DNA of 37,832 nt from Gammaproteobacteria bacterium (GTDB lineage Bacteria; Pseudomonadota; Gammaproteobacteria; DRLM01). Each line of letters starts with the position of its first letter. Position 1 is the first letter of the stretch. The notes below the pieces were generated by a model, which saw nothing but the letters and a program-made list of their open reading frames with translations, did no database searches and had not been told where the DNA came from. Below are positions 21,955 through 28,485 of this stretch, one piece after another. The stretch lies in assembly GCA_919903055.1 (NCBI GenBank), contig CAKKSB010000068.1, positions 1 through 37,832 on the forward strand. Reading direction: 5' to 3'. The translations under genes were made by a program, and so were the position numbers.

Positions 21955-24705
21955 ATGCGTATCACGCTACTGATAAGACTGTGCGCGCTGATGCTGTGCT
22001 GCGGCGGGCTGGCGGCCATGGCGCCGGCGCAGGCCGCGTGCACTGGCGGCGCCTGCCTGTCCGCCGGGCCGCGGCTCGCCAGCGTCGATTCCACGCGCGG
22101 CGCGCTGCTCAATGCCTTGCTCGGCAATTTGCTCGGCAGCAGCGTGAATCTGAGCGTCGCCGACTGGAATAATCTCGCGCAAGGCGACGTCAATCTCGTG
22201 AGTTATCTCAATGCGCTGCAAACGTCGTTGAACGTTTCATCGCCGGCCGCCGCGCTCAGCGCCGACGCCACGCTCGCGCAATTGATTTCGACGATGGCCG
22301 CCGCCGCGCAGGCCGACGGCGATACCGCCACCGCCGCCGCGCTCGCTAATCTGCAGCCGCAGGTCTCCGCCCTTGCCGCCACCGTGCGCCTCGGCGATCT
22401 GCTGACGGTGACCACGCCCAGCGGCGCCTTGTCGGACGTCAATCTCAACGCGCTCGATCTCGTCACCGGCGGCATCCAGCTCTACAATTACGACAACGTG
22501 CTGACCACGCCCACGCCGGTGACGATATCCGGCGGCGCCATCGGCCTCGCCGGCGTGATCAATTCGGTGCAGCTCTACGCGCAGGTGATCGAGCCGCCGG
22601 TGATGATTTGCGGTCCGGCCGGTACGCAATTCCACACCGCGGCGATCCGCGTCAAGCTCAACCTGGATCTGGTGGACTTGGGCCTGGGTACCTCGGCCTT
22701 GACCCTATTACCGGGTGTGACCAGCGCGGCGCTGACCCTGGCGCAACTCGAACTCTATGTCGAGGTCGCCCGCGCGCAAGGCACGCTCGCCACCGTCAAC
22801 GCGCTGGCCGACGCCGTGATCGTGCAGGCTACGCCGGGGGTCGCCGATCTTTACCTCGGCAGTATCAGCGACGCGAACTTTTTCAATCGTAGCCGCGTGC
22901 TGAACACCGCCACCGATCTCGGCTTCAGCACCATCGGCGCGCTCACCATCAACGCGCTCACCGTCAATCTTCAAGTGAAGAGCGCTGCGCGCGGCGAGGC
23001 ACCCTTCAGCAGCAGTCTGAGTTTCAGCGGGCCGTATCCGCAGACCCGCAGCGCGAGCACCAGCGCCGCCTTCATCGCCAACCTCGCCGGCACGTTGGTG
23101 AACAACCTCAGTGTGAGCGTGAGTCCCAGCCTGGGCTTGCTCGACGCGGTGGTGTTGCCCGCCGTCAAGACCCTGGTCGGCACGGCCTTGACGCCGGTAT
23201 TGACCACGCTATTGACCGGCCTGGTCGATCCTCTGCTCGAACTGCTCGGCATTCGCCTCGGTGAAGTGGACGTGACGGTCTACGGCGTCACCCGGTCCTG
23301 TTCGATTGCGGGAACGGTGTATCTCGACGCGAATCACAACGCCACACTTGACGGCGAGGCCGGCACCGGCCTCACGCTGTACGCCAAAGCCATAGCGTCC
23401 TCCTCGCCCGGCGGACCGGCGCTGCTGGCGGCGACTGTGGATCCGGCCAGCGGCGCTTACAGCCTGGCCGGCATCGGCGGCGGCAGCTACACCGTGATCG
23501 TCGATACCAACAACACTCTGAGCGACGTCGCGCCCACGGCGCCGGCGGGCTGGGTCGGCACGGAGAGTCCGAGCCTCGCGCGTGTTAATACGACCCTCAC
23601 CTTCAACGATGTCGGCGCTCAGAATTTCGGCCTCTATCACGGCAGCAAACTCAGCGGCAGGGTGTTCAAGGACAACGGCGCCGGCGGCGGCACGCCCAAC
23701 AACGCGGTGCAGGACGGCGGCGAAACCGGTCTTGCCAACGTAGTGATAAAAATCACCGATAATGGCGGCGGCGTCATCCACGACAGCACCGCGAGCGGCG
23801 GTGACGGCAACTACACGCTGTGGATACCGGCCGCCGCCGACGCGAGCATCGTGAAGGTGGTGGAAATCAATGCCGGCGGTTACATTTCCGTCGGCGGCGC
23901 GGCCGGCAATACCGGCGGCGGTTATGATCGCGCCGGCGATACTTTGAGCTTCACCAATGCGGCGGGCGGCAGCTATACCGGCGTTAATTTCGCCGATGTG
24001 CCGGACCTCCGTTTTCTCACCGACGGCCGCCAGACCGCCGTGCCGGGCGGCGTGGTGTTTTATCCGCACCAATTCGTCGCCGGCAGTGGCGGCCAGCTCA
24101 CTTTCAGCGCCGCCGGCACGGCCAACCCGAACGAAGCCGGCTGGAACCAGGTGCTGTATCTCGACGGTAATTGCAGCGGCGCGCTCGATAGCGGCGAGTT
24201 GCCGATAGCGGCCGTGTTGAACGTCGGCGCCGATCAGCAAGTGTGTATCGTGGTGAAGGTCGGCGTACCGGTAAACGCCGCGTACAACGCGCAATACCCG
24301 CTCACGGTGAGCGCGAGTTTCACTTACATCAATGCCAGCCCCGCCTTGACCGGCACGCAAAGCCACAGCGATCTCACCACCGTGAGCAATCCCGCCGAGG
24401 CGGGATTGAAACTCACCAAAACCGTGGACAAGAACGTGGCGCAATCCGGCGAGGTGATCACGTACACCGTCAGCTACATCAATAACAGCAGCGCGGCCTT
24501 GAGCAATCTCAAAATCAACGACTCGACGCCGGCCTACACCGTGTTCAACGCGGCCTCTTGCGGCGCGCTGCCCGCCGGTCTCACCGTTTGCACACTGACG
24601 GCGCAACCCGCCGCCGGCGCCGCCGGCGCCATCGAATGGACGTTCACCGGCACATTGATTTCCGGTGGCAGCGGGAATGTCGGTTTCAGCGTCATCTTGG
24701 AATAA
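21955..24705 (+). CDS. Secreted protein with TadG-like N-terminal region and C-terminal SdrD-B-like/DUF11 domains (about 916 aa)
   Basis: MRITLLIRLCALMLCCGGLAAMAPAQAACTGG signal peptide; LLNALLGNLLGSSVNLSVADWNNLAQGDVNLVSYLNALQ; SdrD-like CSIAGTVYLDANHNATLDGEAGTGLTLYAKA; DUF11 AGLKLTKTVDKNVAQSGEVITYTVSYINNSSAALSNLKINDSTPAYTVF. Confidence 0.75.
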   Translation: MRITLLIRLCALMLCCGGLAAMAPAQAACTGGACLSAGPRLASVDSTRGALLNALLGNLLGSSVNLSVADWNNLAQGDVNLVSYLNALQTSLNVSSPAAALSADATLAQLISTMAAAAQADGDTATAAALANLQPQVSALAATVRLGDLLTVTTPSGALSDVNLNALDLVTGGIQLYNYDNVLTTPTPVTISGGAIGLAGVINSVQLYAQVIEPPVMICGPAGTQFHTAAIRVKLNLDLVDLGLGTSALTLLPGVTSAALTLAQLELYVEVARAQGTLATVNALADAVIVQATPGVADLYLGSISDANFFNRSRVLNTATDLGFSTIGALTINALTVNLQVKSAARGEAPFSSSLSFSGPYPQTRSASTSAAFIANLAGTLVNNLSVSVSPSLGLLDAVVLPAVKTLVGTALTPVLTTLLTGLVDPLLELLGIRLGEVDVTVYGVTRSCSIAGTVYLDANHNATLDGEAGTGLTLYAKAIASSSPGGPALLAATVDPASGAYSLAGIGGGSYTVIVDTNNTLSDVAPTAPAGWVGTESPSLARVNTTLTFNDVGAQNFGLYHGSKLSGRVFKDNGAGGGTPNNAVQDGGETGLANVVIKITDNGGGVIHDSTASGGDGNYTLWIPAAADASIVKVVEINAGGYISVGGAAGNTGGGYDRAGDTLSFTNAAGGSYTGVNFADVPDLRFLTDGRQTAVPGGVVFYPHQFVAGSGGQLTFSAAGTANPNEAGWNQVLYLDGNCSGALDSGELPIAAVLNVGADQQVCIVVKVGVPVNAAYNAQYPLTVSASFTYINASPALTGTQSHSDLTTVSNPAEAGLKLTKTVDKNVAQSGEVITYTVSYINNSSAALSNLKINDSTPAYTVFNAASCGALPAGLTVCTLTAQPAAGAAGAIEWTFTGTLISGGSGNVGFSVILE

Positions 24706-24747
24706 TTAAAAGATTCCTGGAACACGCCGTGTCGCGTCTTTGGAAAG

Positions 24748-24798
24748 CGATATGCCCGTTCGTAGGCATATCGATTTACGTCGAGCGATCTTGATCGC
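24748..24798. repeat. Two adjacent intergenic hairpins
   Basis: CGATATGCC-CGTTCGTA-GGCATATCG (24748-24773) and GCGATC-TT-GATCGC (24785-24798); no obvious U-tract. Confidence 0.55.
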
Positions 24799-24835
24799 CT
24801 CGCTTCGGCACGCTACATCACCGCGGAAAGTAAAT

Positions 24836-24857
24836 GTAGGGTGCGTCCCACGCACCC
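24836..24857 (+). repeat. REP-like hairpin with GTAG tetranucleotide (left copy)
   Basis: GTAGGGTGCGTCCCACGCACCC: 8-bp stem GGGTGCGT/ACGCACCC with CCC loop, preceded by GTA(G). Confidence 0.85.
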
Positions 24858-24864
24858 AATAAAA

Positions 24865-25416
24865 CTACTCACCAAATTCCGCTTTATCCCGATCTCCGTC
24901 TGACGCGCCACACCAATCCAACGGGTAAACCCCGTTTGTCGCGTATTTGTGAAATGTTGAATAAGGCCAATCCGACACCCGGCTCACCAGCCCGTGTTTG
25001 ACGGGATTCCAATGTATATAATCGACATGCCTCAAGTAATCGCCTTCATCTCGGATTAGATGCTCCCAATAACGCCTTTGCCACAAGTTGGTTTCCTTGC
25101 GCTTCAACCGAGATTCGCTCAGCGATTCCGGCCGGGTTAATGGGTTGCCACATGTCCGGCTGACATGCCGTTTGATCATTCCCCAACGCTTGGCAAAATC
25201 CGCATCCCCTTCGGGCAAGGTCCAGATGCAATGAAGGTGGTCCGGTAACAATACCCATGCCTGGATTTGAAAGGGAAATCTTTCGCGCGTTTTTTGTATA
25301 CCCTCTCTCAATGCTTGACGCAGGTTTTCTTCCGTCAACACCGATTGTCTGCGGTAGGTGTTTACGGTGAAGAAGTAAGTTCCTCCTTGCGTATTGGCGC
25401 GCCGGTATTCAGGCAT
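24865..25416 (-). CDS. REP-associated tyrosine transposase (RAYT; Y1/IS200-like, TnpA_REP)
   Basis: From internal ATG at 25416: MPEYRRANTQGGTYFFTVNTYRRQSVLT...IQAWVLLPDHLHCIWTLPEGDADFAKRWGMIKRHVSR...NLWQRRYWEHLIRDEGDYLRHVDYIHWNPVKHGLVSRVSDWPYSTFHKY; HxH motif (HLHCIW) and RAYT C-terminal signature. Confidence 0.93.
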   Translation of the reverse strand: MPEYRRANTQGGTYFFTVNTYRRQSVLTEENLRQALREGIQKTRERFPFQIQAWVLLPDHLHCIWTLPEGDADFAKRWGMIKRHVSRTCGNPLTRPESLSESRLKRKETNLWQRRYWEHLIRDEGDYLRHVDYIHWNPVKHGLVSRVSDWPYSTFHKYATNGVYPLDWCGASDGDRDKAEFGE

Positions 25417-25437
25417 AGGTTCATTTACCCATGTATT

Positions 25438-25458
25438 GGTGCGTGGGACGCACCCTAC
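25438..25458 (-). repeat. REP-like hairpin with GTAG tetranucleotide (right copy, inverted)
   Basis: Plus strand GGTGCGTGGGACGCACCCTAC, reverse complement GTAGGGTGCGTCCCACGCACC. Confidence 0.85.
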
Positions 25459-25463
25459 GCTTG

Positions 25464-25692
25464 CTGAACCAAGTGCGAATTCAGAATCTATTTGTGTAGG
25501 CCCTTTAACTGCTGCTCTCACAGCCTTGGCCTTTTCGAATGCATCTGCTGCGGTAGCACATGCATCGATTTCCGGTGACGCTAAAGCCGGAAACTCAATT
25601 CCCTCAACAAGTTCGAATCCCAAACCATTCAGAAGATCAGAGAGATTTCTTCTCTCCAAACCTGTCTTTTGAATTTCGATAGCCCATCTCAC
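25464..25692 (-). pseudogene. 3'-truncated ORF fragment upstream of the RAYT unit
   Basis: GTG at 25692 opens MRWAIEIQKTGLERRNLSDLLNGLGFELVEGIEFPALASPEIDACATAADAFEKAKAVRAAVKGPTQIDSEFALGSA, protein-like, then runs into the REP hairpin and the RAYT frame. Confidence 0.6.
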
Positions 25693-25697
25693 ATGTG

Positions 25698-25734
25698 TGT
25701 CCCGTTTTCTGTCGGCTGGATGCGATTGTTGGAA
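25698..25734 (-). other. attC-like left half (266-aa gene cassette) abutting an AGAAAACGGGACA arm
   Basis: Sense strand: TTCCAACAATCGCATCCAGCCGAC-AGAAAACGGGACA. R'' box TTCCAAC is the reverse complement of GTTGGAA at this cassette's start (26562-26556). No right half visible. Confidence 0.65.
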
Positions 25735-25738
25735 GGCG

Positions 25739-26539
25739 TTACGCGAACACCAGCACGAGCCCAACGATACTCGCAATTGACGCGACGGCAGCAAACAATG
25801 TCCAGCCCCAATGCTCGGTGACAAGCTCTGCAATGGCTTGTGGATGAATGCCGCGAGCCTCCCACCATGAAGCATTGGTCTTGAGGGTTCCATCAAGCGT
25901 ACGACCGAACAGGTTCGCCAAGATGTCCACCTTTCTGAGGGTGGACTGATGCAGTTTCACGAACTCGCCGTTTTCAAAGGCTGCCGCTTCATCTTTTCCA
26001 ACCAAGAAGCTTTTGTCTGTGATTTTGTTGATGTTCACGATGCTTTCAAGGCGGGGGTGGCCAGCGTACCCGACGCCGTAGATGCTGATTAAAGCGCGCG
26101 CCAAATCAATTTTTCGTTCTTCTGGCAGCCTCGAAGGGGGCTGCCCGCCGAGAATCTTGTGTCTGTGCTCTATCGCCTGAAATCCATAATTGATGTCTCT
26201 CATGTTCCAGTGCATCCATGTGCAGAGGCTGTTCCCCTGTAGAAAATCACCAAACTCGTCCAACATTTCCTTTTCTAGTTGGTCGTAGTAGTTGGCTATC
26301 TGGTCTAGGGGAATTTTCTTTAGCTCCGCGACCTTGTGAATGGAGAACGATTCCGTTTGGCCTGAGCCAAGGTTGCGAACCGCGATAGACGTAACTCTGG
26401 GCGTAGATCCCTCTGGGCGGTCGAAGAAGCTTTCACATGAGTAGTGAACGACTACGACATGATCTTTTCGGGCGTCTATGTCATGCAGTCGCCTCAAGGT
26501 TTCCTTTCGGCTTCTCAGTCGTCGCAGCGTGTCCCCCAC
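25739..26539 (-). CDS. Integron-cassette protein of unknown function, C-terminal transmembrane anchor (266 aa)
   Basis: GTG start; soluble region HVVVVHYSCESFFDRPEGSTPRVTSIAVRNLGSGQTESFSIHK...TWMHWNMRDINYGFQAIEHRHKILGG; C-terminal TM WTLFAAVASIASIVGLVLVFA. Confidence 0.75.
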   Translation of the reverse strand: MGDTLRRLRSRKETLRRLHDIDARKDHVVVVHYSCESFFDRPEGSTPRVTSIAVRNLGSGQTESFSIHKVAELKKIPLDQIANYYDQLEKEMLDEFGDFLQGNSLCTWMHWNMRDINYGFQAIEHRHKILGGQPPSRLPEERKIDLARALISIYGVGYAGHPRLESIVNINKITDKSFLVGKDEAAAFENGEFVKLHQSTLRKVDILANLFGRTLDGTLKTNASWWEARGIHPQAIAELVTEHWGWTLFAAVASIASIVGLVLVFA

Positions 26540-26593
26540 AGCCCTCTCCTATGCTTTCCAACTTTATTAGGCACCCCAACAGGCGCTTTTCTT

Positions 26594-26610
26594 TGCGCCA
26601 ATGTGGCGCA
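26594..26610. repeat. Short perfect hairpin in the cassette region
   Basis: TGCGCCA-ATG-TGGCGCA, 7-bp stem. Confidence 0.6.
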
Positions 26611-26740
26611 TAATTCCAAGAGAAAACGGGACAGATTTATTTATGCGGTTGGCCGTTATTTCACCCCAAAAATAAATCTGTCCGTTTTCTTGCGAAGCGT
26701 CCCAGTGAGCGAAGCGAACGACTTGAGCGCCGTGTTATGC
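26608..26740 (-). other. attC-like site of the 99-aa cassette, interrupted by a ~70-bp hairpin element
   Basis: Sense strand: GCATAACACGGCGCTCAAGTCGTTCGCTTCGCTCACTGGGACGCTTCGCA-[element]-CTTGGAATTATGC; R'' GCATAAC is the reverse complement of the cassette start GTTATGC (27065-27059). Confidence 0.65.
26621..26690. repeat. Inverted-repeat (MITE/REP-like) element inside an attC-like site
   Basis: Arms AGAAAACGGGACAGATTTATTT (from 26621) and its inverted copy AAATAAATCTGTCCGTTTTCT (to 26690), differing by one G; ~27-nt centre. Confidence 0.8.
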
Positions 26741-26742
26741 AT

Positions 26743-27042
26743 TTATTCTCGACGACGGATTAATACTGATCCGTCGTATGTTTTCAAGAAAAATTGCTTT
26801 CCTTCTTTATCTTCCCATACAACTTTTTCCCATCCTTCTAATTGAATTCTGCTTTGTAAATTTTTGGATGAGCACCAACTAATTTTGTAGCCTTTGTCTT
26901 CTAAATTTTGTTGCAATCCGGAATCGGAAGGAAATTTTATGTTGACTTCTAGATCTACGAATTCAGCCGGTTCCCAACTAACTCCACCGATTGGAGTATC
27001 TATCCCTCTCAGTGATTTAAGTATCTTCCTTACCCATTTCAC
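26743..27042 (-). CDS. Integron-cassette protein of unknown function (99 aa)
   Basis: GTG start at 27042 preceded by AAAGGAG; MKWVRKILKSLRGIDTPIGGVSWEPAEFVDLEVNIKFPSDSGLQQNLEDKGYKISWCSSKNLQSRIQLEGWEKVVWEDKEGKQFFLKTYDGSVLIRRRE. Confidence 0.7.
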   Translation of the reverse strand: MKWVRKILKSLRGIDTPIGGVSWEPAEFVDLEVNIKFPSDSGLQQNLEDKGYKISWCSSKNLQSRIQLEGWEKVVWEDKEGKQFFLKTYDGSVLIRRRE

Positions 27043-27058
27043 CCCTCAACTCCTTTAT

Positions 27059-27096
27059 GCATAACGTTCAAGGTCCGATTGACCGCAGGGTTGGGC
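27059..27096 (-). other. Short attC-like site of the AbiTii-like cassette (38 bp)
   Basis: Sense strand GCCCAAC-CCTGC-GGTCAA-TCGGACC-TTGAAC-GTTATGC: R''/L''/L'/R'-like boxes; R'' lies within a 13-nt reverse-complement match (GATGACGCCCAAC) to the cassette start GTTGGGCGTCATC (28068-28056). Confidence 0.65.
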
Positions 27097-27119
27097 GTCA
27101 TCGTGCGCATGAGGCCATG

Positions 27120-28043
27120 CTACTTAAGACCGTAGTATTTGAGTAAAGCCTCTTTAACGACGTCGGATGCGACTGCAACCCCCATCTTCCAAGTGCCGGA
27201 CGCGGCTTTCTTGAGGTTTTCAACGAACCAGGTGCGAACGCGAGGCCCCATTGGTTCGGCGCTGCTATCTGGATTTTCAGATGCCGCGAGACGCGCAAGT
27301 TCTTGAGCATCTTCTTCCGCCATGCCGGACCCTGTTAGAAACTGCGCCAAGCTATTTGCATCATGCGGCGCCACTGCCACTTGAATCGTAGCTCCATCGC
27401 CAGTGGCTGCGATCGACGTGAAGTTTCCGTAGATGATTTGCTGCGCAATTTGCGTAGCTGCTGCAGAACTAGGCGCTGACGGCAAAGCCCCCGGGCCAAT
27501 TGTGACCGCTGCGGCATCCGGAACAGACTTCTCAAGTTCCAGAGTCAGTTCGAGAACGCGACTCCGCACCGCATGGCGTATAGCCGCAAGTGATGAGCGT
27601 GCGATACGCCCAGTTACCGAGTTGCATGCATAGTCCGGATAGACTTTGCCCTGAAGCAGAAGGATGAGGTCGGCAGCGTTTATTCCCAGATCGCCACCTT
27701 TCTCGGCTGTACCTAGTAGATCGTCGACGGCAGCGATGCTCTCACGCATCTCGTACCGCACCCAATGCTCTCCGGCGAATTTCTTAACCAAGTACGGTGA
27801 GATAGGGGCGTTGTTGATCCCAGACCCAAAGGGTCCAGAGAAGCTGGCTGTGTAGGAGACGGTAATGAAACGATAGTCGGGCAACTCGGCATCCCGTGGG
27901 TAGCCCTCTGATTCGTGCCGTACCCAATCGGCGAGTGGCTGACTTCCGATCCGAGCGGCCAAAAGCCGAAGCTTAAGAAGGATCGGACCAAGATCCGATT
28001 CGTCTTGAAGTACCGCAGCTTGGATTTCGTGAAGTAGGCTCAC
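27120..28043 (-). CDS. AbiTii-domain-like protein (abortive infection family)
   Basis: From GTG 28043: MSLLHEIQAAVLQDESDLGPILLKLRLLAARIGSQPLADWVRHESEGYPRDAELPDYRFITVSYTASFSGPFGSGINNAPIS...GTWKMGVAVASDVVKEALLKYYGLK; recognised as AbiTii-like by eye at both ends. Confidence 0.75.
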   Translation of the reverse strand: MSLLHEIQAAVLQDESDLGPILLKLRLLAARIGSQPLADWVRHESEGYPRDAELPDYRFITVSYTASFSGPFGSGINNAPISPYLVKKFAGEHWVRYEMRESIAAVDDLLGTAEKGGDLGINAADLILLLQGKVYPDYACNSVTGRIARSSLAAIRHAVRSRVLELTLELEKSVPDAAAVTIGPGALPSAPSSAAATQIAQQIIYGNFTSIAATGDGATIQVAVAPHDANSLAQFLTGSGMAEEDAQELARLAASENPDSSAEPMGPRVRTWFVENLKKAASGTWKMGVAVASDVVKEALLKYYGLK

Positions 28044-28087
28044 ATATGCTCCCTTGATGACGCCCAACTTGAAATAGACATCCTAAT

Positions 28088-28107
28088 TGACGCCTTATAA
28101 TGCGTCA
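28088..28107. repeat. Hairpin near the outer boundary of the cassette array
   Basis: TGACGC-CTTATAAT-GCGTCA. Confidence 0.5.
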
Positions 28108-28485
28108 TCCTGTGTTCTTAATTATTTCCCATGACCAAAGTATCTTAATTGCAATAAGCAAATCAATTTTAGAATGTCCTATTTAGCTAGGACTAATAAG
28201 CCAGACAGTTCTCTCGAACCGCGTAATGCCCGTATCCGGCGACACTCCATTCAACTGGGCTTACAGTTTTTTCGTGAAGACGACGCCGACTACAAACCAT
28301 GTTCATCACGCGTGCGCGCGCCGCGCGTTTCACCTAAACCACCACCCAGAAAAGAACCCAAGCCACCAAGCTGTCCGTCGCTCAGGGTTTTTTCCTCGGA
28401 TTAAAGCCGCTCCCCCTCCCTCCCGATAACCGCACCATCGGCGCTGGATGCCGATTGATTGGGATGTCTTGAGGAGTGCGGTTCC

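Larger units (their letters stand above)
24836..25458 (-). mobile_element. REPtron-like unit: RAYT gene bracketed by inverted REP hairpins
   Basis: Inverted near-identical copies of GTAGGGTGCGTCCCACGCACC at 24836-24857 (+) and 25438-25458 (-) closely flank the transposase gene. Confidence 0.82.

Noticed and set aside
13377-24705. Recurrent near-repeats in the surface genes as a possible CRISPR or DNA-level tandem array
   Set aside because: Repetition is at the protein-module level with diverged codons and irregular spacing; there are no fixed-length direct repeats with unique spacers.
25417-25896. N-terminal extension of the RAYT ORF (343 aa in the track)
   Set aside because: It is read-through of the cassette end and truncated gene D across the REP; RAYT homology starts at MPEYRR (25416).
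28174-28459. Possible intI or attI upstream of the cassette array
   Set aside because: ORFs here (for example 28174..28404) show no tyrosine-recombinase motifs, and no convincing attI beyond the GTTGGGC box could be defined.
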